From Propionibacterium sp. (lineage in GTDB: Bacteria; Actinomycetota; Actinomycetes; Propionibacteriales; Propionibacteriaceae), in assembly GCA_012517405.1 (NCBI GenBank), contig JAAYVB010000002.1, positions 62,001-126,000 on the forward strand: 64,000 nt of DNA, read 5' to 3'. Position 1 is the first letter of the stretch. Each line of letters begins with the position of its first letter. Positions 1-9,982 of the stretch are shown here, piece by piece. The translations under genes and the position numbers were made by a program. The notes under the pieces were generated by a model, which was not told the DNA's origin, made no database searches, and was given only the letters and a program-made list of their open reading frames with translations.

Positions 1-329
1 CCGGACTCGTCCACCACAGGCAGATGGCGAATGCGGAACTGCGTCATGACGGCGGCCAAATCGGCAGTGTCATCGTTGAGCGAGGCGACGTGTAGGTCTG
101 TCTCCATCACCTCCTTGACCTGATGAGAGCGGACATCGTCGTTCGCGCCGGCCAGAGCGATCACGATGTCCCTCTCGGCGACCAGCCCGATGGGCCGCCC
201 ATCGTCGACCACCACCACAGACCCGATGCGGTGCTCGACCAGCAACTGCAGCAACTCCGCCACAGTGGCATCCGGTGAGACCACGACCACGTCGTGGCCT
301 TTACGCTTCAGTACGTCATGGACTCGCAT
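1..329 (-). CDS. CBS-domain protein (C-terminus cut by window edge)
   Basis: At least 109 residues are encoded, forming two tandem CBS motifs (about residues 8-60 and 73-109 onward) with typical blocks such as VEHRIGSVVVVDD and IRHLPVVDES. Stand-alone two-CBS proteins usually bind adenine nucleotides and act as cytoplasmic sensors; the ligand and partner here are unknown. The ATG start is supported by a TACCGT -10-like box six bases upstream, which points to a leaderless mRNA, and no ribosome binding site is visible. The gene diverges from gltX. The stop codon lies outside the window, so a fused C-terminal domain cannot be excluded. Confidence 0.85.
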   Translation of the reverse strand, partial: MRVHDVLKRKGHDVVVVSPDATVAELLQLLVEHRIGSVVVVDDGRPIGLVAERDIVIALAGANDDVRSHQVKEVMETDLHVASLNDDTADLAAVMTQFRIRHLPVVDES

Positions 330-335
330 GCAAAC

Positions 336-341
336 ACGGTA
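336..341 (-). promoter_or_regulatory. -10 box of leaderless CBS-domain gene
   Basis: TACCGT on the minus strand, six bases before the ATG. No good -35 box is visible. Confidence 0.4.
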
Positions 342-451
342 GCGGTCGCGAGGTCGCCCCCGAGGCGTTTTGGGGTGCTATCGGCCGATCGGCGGCCGAA
401 CTCTCAGTCGCCGTTAACGAATGTGCGATCGGCACGACGAGAGCCGGACGC

Positions 452-457
452 TAGGAT
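452..457 (+). promoter_or_regulatory. -10 box of leaderless gltX
   Basis: TAGGAT ends eight bases before the GTG start of gltX. The same arrangement recurs before many first genes in this window. Confidence 0.4.
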
Positions 458-465
458 GGGGCGAC

Positions 466-1929
466 GTGACCGCACCAGCCCGAACCCGTGTTGCTCCCAG
501 TCCCACCGGCGATCCCCACGTCGGCACCGCCTATATGGCGTTGTTCGACAAGGCCTGGTCGCGCAAGACCGGCGGACAGTTCGTCCTGCGCATCGAAGAC
601 ACCGACCGCAACCGTCTGGTGGAGGGCTCGGAACAGCAGATTTACGATTCGCTGCGTTGGCTCGGTCTGGAGGCGGACGAGAGCCCCGAGGTTGGTGGCC
701 CGCACGCGCCCTACAAGCAGTCCCAGCGCCTGGACACCTATCGTCCGTTCGTCGACCAGCTGATCGAGGACGGCCACGCCTACTACTGCTGGTGCTCGGG
801 TGAGCGGCTGGCGCAGATGCGTGCCGAGCAGCAGGCCAGCAAGCAGTCCGACACCGGCTACGACCGGCTCTGCCTGGGCATGACCCGCGAGGAGCGCGCT
901 GAGTTGCCCGGCTTCAGCGAGACACCGGTCGTCCGCATGCTGATTCCCGACGATGTGCCGCTGAGCTTTCAGGATCTGATCCGCGGCGAAGTGAAGGCCC
1001 CGCGTCCCGACGATCAGGTCATCTTGAAGGCCGATGGTTTCCCGACCTACCACCTGGCGGTCGTGGTGGACGATCACCTGATGGACATCACTACGGTGGT
1101 GCGCGGCGAGGAGTGGATCAGCTCGACCCCCAAGCATCTGCTGCTGTACTCATGGCTCGGCTGGGACGCTCCCCAGTTCGCGCACATGCCACTGCTGCGC
1201 AATACCGACAAGTCGAAGATCTCCAAGCGCAAGAACCCGGCCGCCCGGCTGATGTGGTTCCGCGAACAGGGCTATCTGCCCGAGGCGCTGCGCAATTTCC
1301 TCCAGCTGCTCGCATATCCGCCGGCCGCCGGTGAGCAGGAGGTCTCCAGCTTCGAGGAGTTCGTGGACGGTTTCGACTGGGACAAGGTCAGCACGGTCGG
1401 GCCGATCTTCGACGTCAAGAAGCTGGATTGGCTGAACGGTGTCTACATCCGCGCGCTGCCGACCGAGGAGCTGGCCGACCGGATCATCGCCTACGCGCTC
1501 GAATCGGGACAGTGGAGCGAGGTACCGCCGAAGGGTCGCGATATCGTGCTCGCCGCGACGCCGCTGATCTCGGAGCGGCTGGTCACCCTCGCCGAAGCGC
1601 TGCCCAAACTGCAGTTCCTGTTCGTCGGCGACGATGAGCTGACCATCAATCCCGCGGCGGTGGCGAAGCTGAAGGACAACGCCGGCGAGGTGCTGTCGGT
1701 GGCCGCCGACGTCTTGGGGCAGCTGGAGCAGTGGAATGCCGAGCTGATCCACGAGGCGCTCAGTACTGCACTGGTCGGGGGTATGGAGCTCAAGCCGAAG
1801 TTCGCCTTCGCGCCGATCCGGGTGGCGATCACCGGCGAGCAGGTCTCGCCGCCGCTGTTCGAATCGATGGAGATTCTCGGCAAGGACGCCAGCCTGGCGC
1901 GGATCCGGCGTCTGAGCGCTGCACTGTGA
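466..1929 (+). CDS. gltX: Glutamyl-tRNA synthetase
   Basis: Class I aminoacyl-tRNA synthetase of 487 residues that charges tRNA(Glu) in the cytoplasm. The HIGH-type signature is APSPTGDPHVGTAY near the N-terminus and the KMSKS-type loop is DKSKISKRKNPAARL near residue 250. The C-terminal third is the helical anticodon-binding domain. The reading frame is open upstream to position 421, but homology begins at TRVAPSPTG, so GTG 466 is preferred; a TAGGAT box eight bases before it suggests a leaderless mRNA. The gene sits directly upstream of the S10 operon, where tuf is often found in other bacteria. Whether it is discriminating or also charges tRNA(Gln) cannot be told from the sequence. Confidence 0.96.
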   Translation: MTAPARTRVAPSPTGDPHVGTAYMALFDKAWSRKTGGQFVLRIEDTDRNRLVEGSEQQIYDSLRWLGLEADESPEVGGPHAPYKQSQRLDTYRPFVDQLIEDGHAYYCWCSGERLAQMRAEQQASKQSDTGYDRLCLGMTREERAELPGFSETPVVRMLIPDDVPLSFQDLIRGEVKAPRPDDQVILKADGFPTYHLAVVVDDHLMDITTVVRGEEWISSTPKHLLLYSWLGWDAPQFAHMPLLRNTDKSKISKRKNPAARLMWFREQGYLPEALRNFLQLLAYPPAAGEQEVSSFEEFVDGFDWDKVSTVGPIFDVKKLDWLNGVYIRALPTEELADRIIAYALESGQWSEVPPKGRDIVLAATPLISERLVTLAEALPKLQFLFVGDDELTINPAAVAKLKDNAGEVLSVAADVLGQLEQWNAELIHEALSTALVGGMELKPKFAFAPIRVAITGEQVSPPLFESMEILGKDASLARIRRLSAAL

Positions 1930-2404
1930 GCCTCCGCGCTGCTCGCGGGTCGGGCTGTCTGCAGGCCTTGCGGATAATCCGACCCAAGTTGGAGGGGTGC
2001 AAACGATAGCCCGATTTGAAACCACCCCCTCCGGCGTGCGATGATTTACAGGTTGCTCCTTTGGGGCCGTTGTGTGCGCGCCGCGGATCAAGCAGACGAA
2101 CTGCTGAGGCCGTGCGGGCAGACAGGGGTTCTGGAGCGCAGGCTTCCAATGGTTGGCGTGTGGCCGCCGGGGGAGCCGCACCAGCTGGACGTGGGCAGTG
2201 CCCACTGCGTCGGCGCTCGTCCTTCGGGGTGAACGTTGCGGGCTGGCAAGCATCTGAACAGAGGGCTTGTGGGTAGTGCGGTGAACCATGTGCGACACGC
2301 CCGACCACGGGGGTCGAGCAATACGGCATTGACAAGCGATGTTGGGCGGGATTTGGGCCATTTCCGGGTCCGGATTCCGGCAGGGACGAGTAGAAGGAAC
2401 AACC
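1930..2404. other. 475-bp gltX-rpsJ intergenic region / S10 operon leader
   Basis: No convincing gene is seen; the short frames here lack family features or a ribosome binding site. A small CCGCG hairpin at 1934-1948 follows gltX without a U-run. Possible promoter elements are TTGAAA at 2016-2021 with GATGAT 18 bases on, and TTGACA at about 2329-2334 with no good -10 partner. The region must hold the promoter for more than 20 ribosomal genes, so a long regulated leader is likely but not demonstrated. Confidence 0.5.
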
Positions 2405-2716
2405 GTGGCGGGACAAAAGATCCGCATCAGGCTTCGGGCCTATGACCATGAGGTCATTGACTCGTCGGCGCGCAAGATCGTCGACACCGTCACCCGGACG
2501 GGTGCCAAGGTCGCCGGCCCAGTGCCGTTGCCGACCGAGAAAAACGTGTGGTGTGTTATTCGCTCGCCGCACAAGTACAAGGACAGCCGCGAGCACTTTG
2601 AGATGCGTACCCACAAGCGGCTCATCGACATCCTCGACCCGACCCCCAAGACGGTGGATTCGCTGATGCGTCTCGACCTGCCGGCTGGTGTCGACATCGA
2701 GATCAAGCTCCCGTGA
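2405..2716 (+). CDS. rpsJ: 30S ribosomal protein S10
   Basis: First gene of the S10 operon, 103 residues. It shows the S10 core ([17 protein letters not shown] near the N-terminus, [14 protein letters not shown] mid-protein). S10 sits in the 30S head and also pairs with NusB in antitermination. The GTG start is preceded by GAAGGAAC at a normal distance, while the longer open frame from 2339 has no homology. It is followed after 11 bases by rplC. Confidence 0.97.
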   Translation: MAGQKIRIRLRAYDHEVIDSSARKIVDTVTRTGAKVAGPVPLPTEKNVWCVIRSPHKYKDSREHFEMRTHKRLIDILDPTPKTVDSLMRLDLPAGVDIEIKLP

Positions 2717-2727
2717 GGTCGATCGAC

Positions 2728-3387
2728 ATGACTACTGAACGTAAATCCAAGGGCCTGGCGGGCTACAAGCTCGGCATGACCCAGCTCTGGGACGAGAACA
2801 ACCACATCGTCCCGGTGACCGTCATTCAGGCGGGCCCATGCGTGGTTACCCAGGTGCGTACCCCCGAGGTTGATGGCTACTCCGCTGTTCAGCTCGGTTT
2901 CGGTGCGGTTCGCGCCAAGTCGGTGACCAAACCGCAGGCCGGCCAGTTCGAGAAGGCGGGTGTCACTCCCCGCAAGCATCTGGTGGAGCTGCGTACCGCC
3001 GATGCCACCGAGTACACCATCGGCCAGGAGATCACCGCCGATGTCTTCGCTGGTGGCGACGTTGTTGACGTGACCGGCATCACCAAGGGCAAGGGCACCG
3101 CAGGTGTCGTCAAGCGCCACGGCTTCAAGGGCCTGCGCGCCAGCCACGGTGTGCACCGCAAGCACCGCTCGCCGGGTTCCATCGGCGGCTGCTCGACCCC
3201 AGGCAAGGTCTTCAAGGGCATGCGCATGGCGGGTCGCATGGGTGCTTCTCAGGCCACTGTCCAGAATCTGACCGTGCATGCGGTCGACCCGGAAAAGGGT
3301 CTGCTGCTGGTCACCGGTGCTGTCCCGGGCAACAAGGGTTCGCTCGTGGTCGTCCGCACCGCAGCCAAGAAGGGTGATGCCAAGTGA
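2728..3387 (+). CDS. rplC: 50S ribosomal protein L3
   Basis: 219 residues; an early assembly protein of the large subunit that reaches the peptidyl transferase centre. The family signature [19 protein letters not shown] is followed by [15 protein letters not shown], the glutamine-methylated loop region in other bacteria. ATG 2728 has a GAGG motif nine bases upstream and fits the family N-terminus ([14 protein letters not shown]). An in-frame GTG at 2713 overlapping the rpsJ stop is a less likely start. The stop overlaps the rplD start. Confidence 0.96.
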   Translation: MTTERKSKGLAGYKLGMTQLWDENNHIVPVTVIQAGPCVVTQVRTPEVDGYSAVQLGFGAVRAKSVTKPQAGQFEKAGVTPRKHLVELRTADATEYTIGQEITADVFAGGDVVDVTGITKGKGTAGVVKRHGFKGLRASHGVHRKHRSPGSIGGCSTPGKVFKGMRMAGRMGASQATVQNLTVHAVDPEKGLLLVTGAVPGNKGSLVVVRTAAKKGDAK

Positions 3388-4082
3388 GCGAGACGTTGAA
3401 GGTTGACGTCGTCGGCGCCGACGGAAAGCAGGCCGGTTCGGCCGAGCTGCCCGCTGAACTATTCGATGCGACGACGAATGTGCCGCTGATCCACCAGGTG
3501 GTGGTTGCTCAGCAGGCGGCGGCTCGTCAGGGCACGCACGCCACCAAGACGCGTGGTGAGGTTCGCGGCGGCGGCGCCAAGCCGTGGCGCCAGAAGGGCA
3601 CCGGTCGCGCCCGTCAGGGTTCGCGGCGCGCGCCGCAGTGGACCGGTGGCGGCGTCGTGCACGGCCCGCAGCCGCGCAGCTACGCGCAGCGGACCCCCAA
3701 GAAGATGATTCAGGCCGCGTTGCGCGGTGCGCTGAGCGATCGTGCCCGCGAGGGTCTGGTCTTCGTCGTCGACCAGTTCGGCATCGGCGATACCCCCTCG
3801 ACCCGCCAGGCCGCCATCCGGCTTGCTGCGGTCGGCGATTTCACCCGCTACCTGGTGGTGCTCGACCGCAAGGACGAGACCAGCTGGCTGAGCCTGCGCA
3901 ATCTGCCGGGTGTTCATGTGCTGGCTGTTGATCAGCTGAACGCCTACGACGTGGTCGTTTCGGATGCCGTGGTGTTCACCACCGCCGCGCTCGAGGCTTT
4001 CGTTGCCGGTCCTGCCAAGGGCAAGTCGGTCAAGGCTGTGGCCACGGAGTCCGAGGCCGCGGCGCAGGAGGATGAGAAGTGA
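3384..4082 (+). CDS. rplD: 50S ribosomal protein L4
   Basis: 232 residues. The extended-loop signature [20 protein letters not shown] lies at about residues 55-75; in the ribosome it lines the peptide exit tunnel. In enterobacteria L4 represses the S10 operon at its leader; nothing here shows the same device. The GTG start overlaps the rplC stop (GTGA), so the two are translationally coupled. The last 20 residues form an acidic, Ala-rich tail. Confidence 0.96.
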   Translation: MSETLKVDVVGADGKQAGSAELPAELFDATTNVPLIHQVVVAQQAAARQGTHATKTRGEVRGGGAKPWRQKGTGRARQGSRRAPQWTGGGVVHGPQPRSYAQRTPKKMIQAALRGALSDRAREGLVFVVDQFGIGDTPSTRQAAIRLAAVGDFTRYLVVLDRKDETSWLSLRNLPGVHVLAVDQLNAYDVVVSDAVVFTTAALEAFVAGPAKGKSVKAVATESEAAAQEDEK

Positions 4083-4387
4083 GCGACGTCAAGATCAGCG
4101 ATCCGCGCGACATTCTGATCGCGCCGGTCGTCTCCGAGAAGAGCTACGGCCTGCTCGACGAGAACAAGTACACGTTCCTCGTTGACCCCCGCGCCAACAA
4201 GACCCAGATCAAGATCGCCGTTGAGCAGATCTTCGGGGTCAAGGTGCTGTCGGTCAACACGATCAACCGGCAGGGCAAGACGCGCCGCACCCGTTACGGG
4301 CTCGGTCGTCGCGCCAACACCAAGCGTGCGATCATCAGCGTTGCGCCTGGCGACCGGATCGACATCTTCCAGGGCCCGACGGCCTGA
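4079..4387 (+). CDS. rplW: 50S ribosomal protein L23
   Basis: 102 residues. L23 lies at the exit of the peptide tunnel and is the docking site for trigger factor and signal recognition particle. Visible family blocks are [20 protein letters not shown] and [20 protein letters not shown]. The GTG start overlaps the rplD stop by four bases, the same coupling as rplC-rplD. Confidence 0.96.
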   Translation: MSDVKISDPRDILIAPVVSEKSYGLLDENKYTFLVDPRANKTQIKIAVEQIFGVKVLSVNTINRQGKTRRTRYGLGRRANTKRAIISVAPGDRIDIFQGPTA

Positions 4388-4410
4388 CGACAACAAGGAC
4401 GACGAGACAG

Positions 4411-5247
4411 ATGGCAATTCGCAAGTACAAGCCGACCACTCCCGGTCGCCGTGGTGCGAGCGTCTCCGACTTCGCCGAAGTCACCCGCTCGACTCCTGAG
4501 AAGTCGCTGGTGGCCCCCAAGACGAAGACCGGTGGACGCAACAACCAGGGTCGCATCACGACGCGTCACATCGGTGGCGGTCACAAGCAGGCTTACCGCC
4601 TGATCGATTTCAAGCGTTACGACAAGGACGGCGTGCCGGCCAAGGTCGCTCACATCGAGTACGACCCGAACCGTACCGCCCGCATCGCGCTGCTGCACTA
4701 CGCGGACGGCGAGAAGCGTTACATCATCGCTCCGGCGGGCTTGGCACAAGGTGCCGTGGTCGTCTCGGGCGTCGAGGCCGATATCAAGCCCGGCAACAAC
4801 CTGCCGCTGCGCAACATCCCGGTCGGCACCACGGTGCACGCCGTGGAGTTGCGTCCCGGCGGCGGAGCCAAGATGGGCCGCTCGGCCGGTGTGGCCATTC
4901 AGCTGGTGGCCCGCGAGGGCAAGCACGCCACGCTGCGGATGCCTTCGGGCGAGATGCGGATGGTCGACGTGCGCTGCCGCGCCACGATCGGTGCAGTCGG
5001 CAACGCCGAGCAGTCCAACATCAACTGGGGCAAGGCCGGCCGGATGCGCTGGAAGGGCGTCCGTCCGACTGTCCGCGGTGTTGTGATGAACCCGCACGAC
5101 CACCCGCACGGTGGTGGCGAGGGCCGTACCTCCGGTGGTCGTCATCCGGTGTCACCTTGGGGCAAGCCGGAAGGCCGCACCCGTAGCAAGAAGAAGGCCA
5201 GTAGCAAGTTGATCGTCCGTCGCCGCAAGACCGGCAAGAAGCGCTGA
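4411..5247 (+). CDS. rplB: 50S ribosomal protein L2
   Basis: 278 residues, normal length for L2, one of the oldest large-subunit proteins, required for subunit association and peptidyl transfer. The C-terminal signature [17 protein letters not shown] contains the conserved histidine. The basic tail [14 protein letters not shown] is typical. It lies 23 bases after rplW and 15 before rpsS, inside the S10 operon. Confidence 0.97.
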   Translation: MAIRKYKPTTPGRRGASVSDFAEVTRSTPEKSLVAPKTKTGGRNNQGRITTRHIGGGHKQAYRLIDFKRYDKDGVPAKVAHIEYDPNRTARIALLHYADGEKRYIIAPAGLAQGAVVVSGVEADIKPGNNLPLRNIPVGTTVHAVELRPGGGAKMGRSAGVAIQLVAREGKHATLRMPSGEMRMVDVRCRATIGAVGNAEQSNINWGKAGRMRWKGVRPTVRGVVMNPHDHPHGGGEGRTSGGRHPVSPWGKPEGRTRSKKKASSKLIVRRRKTGKKR

Positions 5248-5262
5248 CAGGGAGTTTAGGTA

Positions 5263-5544
5263 ATGCCACGCAGCCTTAAGAAGGGTCCCTTCGTCGACGA
5301 GCACCTGGCCAAGAAGGTCGATGCCCAGAACGAGAAGGGCACCAAGAACGTCATCAAGACTTGGTCGCGACGCTCGATGATCGTGCCCGACATGCTCGGT
5401 CACACCATCGCGGTGCATGACGGTCGCAAGCATGTGCCGGTGTTCATCACCGAGGCCATGATCGGTCACAAGCTCGGAGAGTTCGCCCCCACGCGTACTT
5501 TCCGCGGCCATGTGAAGGACGACAAGAAGAGCCGTCGGCGCTGA
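5263..5544 (+). CDS. rpsS: 30S ribosomal protein S19
   Basis: 93 residues. The N-terminus [14 protein letters not shown] and the block [16 protein letters not shown] are diagnostic of S19, which binds with S13 in the head of the small subunit. An AGGGAG motif lies about ten bases before the ATG. Confidence 0.97.
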   Translation: MPRSLKKGPFVDEHLAKKVDAQNEKGTKNVIKTWSRRSMIVPDMLGHTIAVHDGRKHVPVFITEAMIGHKLGEFAPTRTFRGHVKDDKKSRRR

Positions 5545-5574
5545 CGCCTGGGGAGACAAGGAACTGATTCGACA

Positions 5575-5994
5575 ATGAGCAACAACAACGAGCGACCCAG
5601 CCGTCGCCTTGCCCTGCTCGGCGATCGGCCTGGCTCGTATGCCATCGCGCGTCACGTGCGGATGAGCCCGACGAAGGTCCGCCGAGTGGTCGACCTGGTG
5701 CGCGGGATGGACGTCAACGATGCCCTGGCCACGCTGCGGTTCGCCCCGCAGGCGGCCAGCGAGCCGGTCTACAAGGTGGTCGCCTCCGCGGTCGCCAACG
5801 CCGAGAACACCGAGTCCCTGCGCGCGGACGACCTGTACGTTTCACAGGCGTTCGTCGACGAGGGCGTGACCATGCGCCGTATCCGGCCACGCGCCAAGGG
5901 TTCGGCAAGCCGCATCTACAAGCGCGCCAGCCACATCACCGTGGTGGTCGAGCCCAAGGCCGCCGAGGCCGCCAACACCAAGAAGGAGGCCTGA
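5575..5994 (+). CDS. rplV: 50S ribosomal protein L22
   Basis: 139 residues. The family core [20 protein letters not shown] starts at residue 24 and the beta-hairpin that enters the exit tunnel lies near [20 protein letters not shown]22 is a macrolide-resistance hotspot in other bacteria; the loop looks ordinary here. About 20 extra N-terminal residues and a short Ala/Lys-rich tail are actinobacterial features. Confidence 0.96.
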   Translation: MSNNNERPSRRLALLGDRPGSYAIARHVRMSPTKVRRVVDLVRGMDVNDALATLRFAPQAASEPVYKVVASAVANAENTESLRADDLYVSQAFVDEGVTMRRIRPRAKGSASRIYKRASHITVVVEPKAAEAANTKKEA

Positions 5995-5996
5995 GC

Positions 5997-6833
5997 ATGG
6001 GACAGAAGATCAACCCGATCGGCTTCCGCCTGGGTGTGACCACAGACCACACCGCTCGCTGGTATGCCGACAAGCAGTACGCCGAGTTCGTGGGCGAGGA
6101 CGACAAGATCCGCAAGTACCTGACGAGCTCGCTGGAGCGCGCCGGTATCAGCAAGATCGAGATTGAGCGTCGCTCCGAGCGCGTCACCATCTTCCTGCAC
6201 GCTGCTCGTCCGGGCATCGTCATCGGCCGTAACGGTGCCGAGGCCGAGCGGGTTCGTGCAGCGCTGGAGAAGATGACCGGCAAGCAGGTCCAGCTGAACA
6301 TCCTCGAGGTGCGCAACCCCGAGACCGACGCCCAGCTGGTCGCCCAGGGCATCGCCGAGCAGCTCGGCGCCCGCGTGGCCTTCCGCCGCGCGATGCGCAA
6401 GGCCCAGCAGACCGCCATGCGCGCCGGTGCCCAGGGCATCCGCGTGAAGTGCTCCGGTCGTCTGGGTGGCGCCGAAATGAGCCGCTCCGAGGGCTACCGC
6501 GACGGCCGTGTGCCGCTGCACACCCTGCGCGCCGATATCGACTACGGCTTCTACGAGGCCAAGACCACCTTCGGCCGCATCGGCGTGAAGGTCTGGATCT
6601 ACAAGGGCGATGTGATCGGCACCCGCGCCGAGCGCGCCGCCCAGAAGGCGGCCCGTCAGGCCGCTCCGTCACGTGGTCAGCGGTCGAACCGTCGTCCCGG
6701 ACGCGGCGAGGGCCGCGACCGTGGTGATCGTGGTGGACGCCGCAATCGGGCCGAAGAGGCTCGCAGCGAGGCTCCCGCCGCAGCTGACCAGGGCGCTGCC
6801 AGCGCCCCCGCTACCGAGAACGCAGGAGCCTGA
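5997..6833 (+). CDS. rpsC: 30S ribosomal protein S3 with Arg/Gly-rich tail
   Basis: 278 residues. The KH-type RNA-binding domain shows [14 protein letters not shown], and the C-terminal S3 domain ([18 protein letters not shown]) forms part of the mRNA entry helicase. From about residue 222 the chain continues as a low-complexity tail rich in Arg, Gly, Asp and then Ala/Glu, with RG-type repeats such as [18 protein letters not shown]. Tails occur in other actinobacterial S3 proteins; their role is not established. The start follows the rplV stop by two bases (TGAGCATGG). Confidence 0.96.
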   Translation: MGQKINPIGFRLGVTTDHTARWYADKQYAEFVGEDDKIRKYLTSSLERAGISKIEIERRSERVTIFLHAARPGIVIGRNGAEAERVRAALEKMTGKQVQLNILEVRNPETDAQLVAQGIAEQLGARVAFRRAMRKAQQTAMRAGAQGIRVKCSGRLGGAEMSRSEGYRDGRVPLHTLRADIDYGFYEAKTTFGRIGVKVWIYKGDVIGTRAERAAQKAARQAAPSRGQRSNRRPGRGEGRDRGDRGGRRNRAEEARSEAPAAADQGAASAPATENAGA

Positions 6834-6835
6834 GC

Positions 6836-7252
6836 ATGCTGATTCCTCGTCGAGTGAAGCACCGCAAGCAGCACCGCCCGCACCGCGACGGTCTGGCCAA
6901 GGGTGGCACTCAGCTGGCCTTCGGCGACTACGGCATTCAGTCGCTGGAGTCGTCCTACCTGACCAACCGGCAGATCGAGGCCGCGCGTATTGCGATGACC
7001 CGTCACATCAAGCGTGGTGGCAAGGTCTGGATCAACGTCTTCCCCGATCGTCCGTTGACCAAGCACCCGGCCGAATCCCGGATGGGTTCGGGCAAGGGCT
7101 CTCCGGAGTTCTGGGTCGCCAATATCAAGCCCGGACGCGTGCTTTTCGAGCTGTCCGGTGTTACCGAGGATGTGGCTCGTGAGGCCATGCGCCTCGCCAT
7201 TCACAAACTGCCCTTCAAAGCCCGCTTCATCAAGCGCGAAGAGGTGAACTGA
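6836..7252 (+). CDS. rplP: 50S ribosomal protein L16
   Basis: 138 residues. L16 sits between the A-site tRNA and the central protuberance. The signatures [18 protein letters not shown] and [12 protein letters not shown] are intact. It is packed two bases after rpsC and two before rpmC. Confidence 0.97.
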   Translation: MLIPRRVKHRKQHRPHRDGLAKGGTQLAFGDYGIQSLESSYLTNRQIEAARIAMTRHIKRGGKVWINVFPDRPLTKHPAESRMGSGKGSPEFWVANIKPGRVLFELSGVTEDVAREAMRLAIHKLPFKARFIKREEVN

Positions 7253-7254
7253 CC

Positions 7255-7500
7255 ATGGCTGACACCAAGGCACTCAACGCCGTCGAGCTGCGCGGTCTGT
7301 CCGGCAAGGAGCTCAACGACCAGGTTCTGGCACTGAAGGAAGAGCTGTTCAACCTGCGCTTCCAGTCGGCCACCGGTCAGCTGAGTTCCACCGCTCGGCT
7401 GCGTGAGGTTCGCAAGGACATCGCCCGCATCTACACGGTACTGCAGGAACGCAACCTCGGCATCATCGAAGACCCAGATCAGAAGGCTGACGAAGCATGA
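7255..7500 (+). CDS. rpmC: 50S ribosomal protein L29
   Basis: 81 residues, a two-helix protein near the exit tunnel. The core [17 protein letters not shown] and [16 protein letters not shown] is clear. It is slightly long for L29, with an acidic C-terminal extension as in other actinomycetes. The stop overlaps the rpsQ start (ATGA). Confidence 0.96.
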   Translation: MADTKALNAVELRGLSGKELNDQVLALKEELFNLRFQSATGQLSSTARLREVRKDIARIYTVLQERNLGIIEDPDQKADEA

Positions 7501-7772
7501 GCGAGACGAACACCGAACCCCGGCGCGCCGGACGCAAGGTCCGCGAGGGCGTCGTGGTGTCCGACAAGATGGACAAGACCATCGTGGTCGCGGTCGCTGA
7601 TCGCGTGAAGCACCCGCTGTACGGCAAGGTCCTGAGCCAGACCACCAAGCTGAAGGCCCACGACGAGGACAACCAGGCCGGCGTGGGTGACCGCGTGCGC
7701 GTCATGGAGACTCGTCCGCTGTCGGCTACCAAGCGCTGGCGCTTGATCGAGATCGTCGAGAAGGCCCGCTAA
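7497..7772 (+). CDS. rpsQ: 30S ribosomal protein S17
   Basis: 91 residues with OB-fold S17 blocks [21 protein letters not shown] and [18 protein letters not shown]. It binds 16S rRNA early in assembly. The ATG overlaps the rpmC stop. It is the last gene of the tight S10 cluster; an 83-base gap follows before rplN. Confidence 0.96.
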   Translation: MSETNTEPRRAGRKVREGVVVSDKMDKTIVVAVADRVKHPLYGKVLSQTTKLKAHDEDNQAGVGDRVRVMETRPLSATKRWRLIEIVEKAR

Positions 7773-7778
7773 TACCGT

Positions 7779-7794
7779 CCTGGCAAAATCCAGG
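7779..7794 (+). other. Small hairpin in the rpsQ-rplN gap
   Basis: CCTGG and CCAGG flank an AAA-containing 6-nt loop. A second weak stem (CCCT/AGGG) lies nearer rplN. There is no U-run, so these are possible attenuation or processing sites at the S10/spc boundary rather than a terminator. Confidence 0.25.
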
Positions 7795-7855
7795 GCAACC
7801 CAACGAGTTCCGCAAGGCCCTTTGAACAGGGAACCGGTGGAGCGGAGGAGAAGAA

Positions 7856-8224
7856 ATGATCCAGCAGGAGACGCGACTGCGAGTCGCCGACAACACTGGT
7901 GCCAAGGAGATCTTGTGCATCCGTGTGCTCGGTGGCTCGAAGCGTCGCTACGCCGGTCTCGGTGACACGATCGTGGCCACCGTGAAGGACGCCATCCCCG
8001 GCGGCAACGTCAAGAAGGGCGATGTGGTCAAGGCCGTCATCGTCCGTACCGCCAAGGAGCATCGTCGCGCCGACGGCTCCTACATCAAGTTCGACGAGAA
8101 TGCGGCTGTCATCCTGAAGAACGACGGCGAGCCTCGCGGCACCCGCATCTTCGGCCCGGTCGCTCGTGAACTGCGCGACAAGAAGTTCATGCGCATCGTG
8201 TCGCTCGCCCCGGAGGTGATCTGA
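7856..8224 (+). CDS. rplN: 50S ribosomal protein L14
   Basis: 122 residues, the invariant length for bacterial L14, which forms an intersubunit bridge and binds the silencing factor RsfS. The N-terminus [20 protein letters not shown] is canonical. A GGAGCGGAGGAG purine run provides a strong ribosome binding site. It is the first gene of the spc segment. Confidence 0.97.
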   Translation: MIQQETRLRVADNTGAKEILCIRVLGGSKRRYAGLGDTIVATVKDAIPGGNVKKGDVVKAVIVRTAKEHRRADGSYIKFDENAAVILKNDGEPRGTRIFGPVARELRDKKFMRIVSLAPEVI

Positions 8225-8593
8225 GTGAAGCTCAAGAAGGGTGACCGCGTCAAGGTCATCGCGGGCAAGGACAAGGGTGCGGTCGGCGAGATCATGGCCG
8301 TCTACCCGGACGCCAACCGCGTTCTGGTTCAGGGCGTGAACATCATGAAGCGCCATGTGCGCGATCAGGCCGACCCGAACACCGGGCGTACCACCAAGGG
8401 TGGTGTCATCAGTTCGGAGGCGCCGATTCACGCGTCGAACGTCCAGCTGGTGACCAAGGATGCCGACGGCAACGAGGTGCTGACCCGCGCAGGTTCGCAG
8501 CGCGTCGAGGTCACCAAGACCCGTTCCGACGGCTCGGAGTACACCCGCACCCGTGGTGTGCGTATCGCCCGCAAGACCGGGAAGGAGATCTGA
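8225..8593 (+). CDS. rplX: 50S ribosomal protein L24
   Basis: 122 residues. The KOW motif is [20 protein letters not shown] at the N-terminus; L24 initiates 50S assembly. The GTG start directly abuts the rplN stop and the rplX stop overlaps the rplE ATG (TGATG). Confidence 0.96.
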   Translation: MKLKKGDRVKVIAGKDKGAVGEIMAVYPDANRVLVQGVNIMKRHVRDQADPNTGRTTKGGVISSEAPIHASNVQLVTKDADGNEVLTRAGSQRVEVTKTRSDGSEYTRTRGVRIARKTGKEI

Positions 8594-9276
8594 TGGCCCG
8601 CAAGTCCGAAGCCGTCGAGAAGCCGGCCGAGGTGGTCCGCGCGTCCGCTGCGACCACCCCGCGCCTCAAGAAGCGCTATCGCGAAGAGATCGTGCCCGCG
8701 CTGAACGAAGAGTTCAAGTACGCCAACGTGATGCAGATCCCCGGTCTGACCAAGATCGTGGTGAACATGGGCGTCGGCGAGGCTGCTCACGATTCGAAGA
8801 TCCTGGATGGAGCGATCCGCGATCTGACCGCCATCACCGGACAGAAGCCGCAGGTGACCAAGGCCCGCAAGTCCATCGCGCAGTTCAAGCTGCGTGAGGG
8901 TCAGGCGATCGGCTGCCACGTCACGCTGCGGGGCGACCGCATGTGGGAGTTCGCCGACCGGCTGCTGACCACCGCGCTGCCGCGGATCCGCGACTTCCGT
9001 GGGTTGAACGGCAACCAGTTCGATGGCAATGGCAACTACACCTTCGGTCTGAACGAGCAGGTCATGTTCCACGAGATCGATCAGGACAAGATCGATCGCC
9101 TGCGCGGTATGGACATCACCTTCGTCACCACCGCCACCAACGATCGCGAGGGCCGGGCGCTGCTCAAGCATCTGGGCTTCCCGTTCAAGGCTGTCGATGA
9201 CGCCAAGGCCCAGCGTGGCGTGAAGATCCAGTTCAAGTCGAAGTCGGCTGCCAAGGCCGCCGCGAAGAGGAAGTGA
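8593..9276 (+). CDS. rplE: 50S ribosomal protein L5
   Basis: 227 residues. L5 contacts 5S rRNA and the P-site tRNA. The core begins at about residue 25 ([18 protein letters not shown]) and contains [15 protein letters not shown] and [14 protein letters not shown]. An N-terminal extension ([18 protein letters not shown]) and a Lys/Ala tail lengthen it beyond the usual 180 residues, a common actinobacterial trait. Confidence 0.96.
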   Translation: MARKSEAVEKPAEVVRASAATTPRLKKRYREEIVPALNEEFKYANVMQIPGLTKIVVNMGVGEAAHDSKILDGAIRDLTAITGQKPQVTKARKSIAQFKLREGQAIGCHVTLRGDRMWEFADRLLTTALPRIRDFRGLNGNQFDGNGNYTFGLNEQVMFHEIDQDKIDRLRGMDITFVTTATNDREGRALLKHLGFPFKAVDDAKAQRGVKIQFKSKSAAKAAAKRK

Positions 9277-9283
9277 GGCCGCG

Positions 9284-9469
9284 ATGGCCAAGACTGCTCT
9301 GCGGGTCAAGCAGGCCCGCAAGCCGAAGTTCAAGGTGCGCGCCTACACCCGCTGCCAGCGTTGCGGACGGCCGAGGTCGGTTTACCGTACCTTCGGTCTG
9401 TGCCGCATCTGCCTGCGCGAGCTCGCCCATGCCGGCGCGCTGCCGGGTGTGACCAAGTCTTCCTGGTGA
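9284..9469 (+). CDS. rpsN: 30S ribosomal protein S14, zinc-binding type
   Basis: 61 residues, the short type Z form. Two CxxC pairs (CQRC at about residue 23 and CRIC at about residue 39) should bind one zinc ion. Zinc-limited actinomycetes often carry a second, zinc-free S14 elsewhere; none is in this window. It lies seven bases after rplE. Confidence 0.96.
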   Translation: MAKTALRVKQARKPKFKVRAYTRCQRCGRPRSVYRTFGLCRICLRELAHAGALPGVTKSSW

Positions 9470-9545
9470 GCTACTCACCGATCCCAATCCCGACGCGGCA
9501 GGTCCCCTCACCGGGAAACCGCTGCGAGAAAGAGGCTCATAAGCC

Positions 9546-9953
9546 ATGACGATGACCGACCCGATCGCAGACATGCTGACGCGGCTGCGTAACGCGAATC
9601 AGGCCTACCACGATTCGACGACCATGCCCCACTCGAAGATCAAGGTGCGTATCGCCGAGATCCTCAAGCAGGAGGGCTACATCGAGTCCTACCAGGTGGC
9701 CGAGCCGGCTGACGGTGAGGTTGGCAAGACGCTGACCATCACCCTCAAGTACGGCGAGGATCGCACCCGCTCCCTGGCGGGGCTGCGCCGCATCAGCAAG
9801 CCCGGTCTGCGGGTCTACACGAAGTCGAACGACCTGCCCAAGGTTCTGGGTGGCATGGGAATCGCGATTATCTCGACCTCCCAGGGCCTCATGACCGACA
9901 AGCAGGCACACCAGAAGTCTGTGGGCGGGGAAGTCCTCGCCTACGTCTGGTGA
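9546..9953 (+). CDS. rpsH: 30S ribosomal protein S8
   Basis: 135 residues with the S8 blocks [18 protein letters not shown] and [19 protein letters not shown]. In enterobacteria S8 represses the spc operon at the rplE mRNA. A 76-base gap separates it from rpsN and includes a GCGG...CCGC hairpin potential. A second in-frame ATG at 9552 is possible, but 9546 has the better spacing to AGAAAGAGG. Confidence 0.96.
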   Translation: MTMTDPIADMLTRLRNANQAYHDSTTMPHSKIKVRIAEILKQEGYIESYQVAEPADGEVGKTLTITLKYGEDRTRSLAGLRRISKPGLRVYTKSNDLPKVLGGMGIAIISTSQGLMTDKQAHQKSVGGEVLAYVW

Positions 9954-9982
9954 CCGGACGAGGATGAGAAGGAGGAACTGAC

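Noticed and set aside
2016-2276. Small frames in the gltX-rpsJ gap
   Set aside because: Low-complexity Arg/Gly-rich translations typical of random high-GC sequence; no ribosome binding site.
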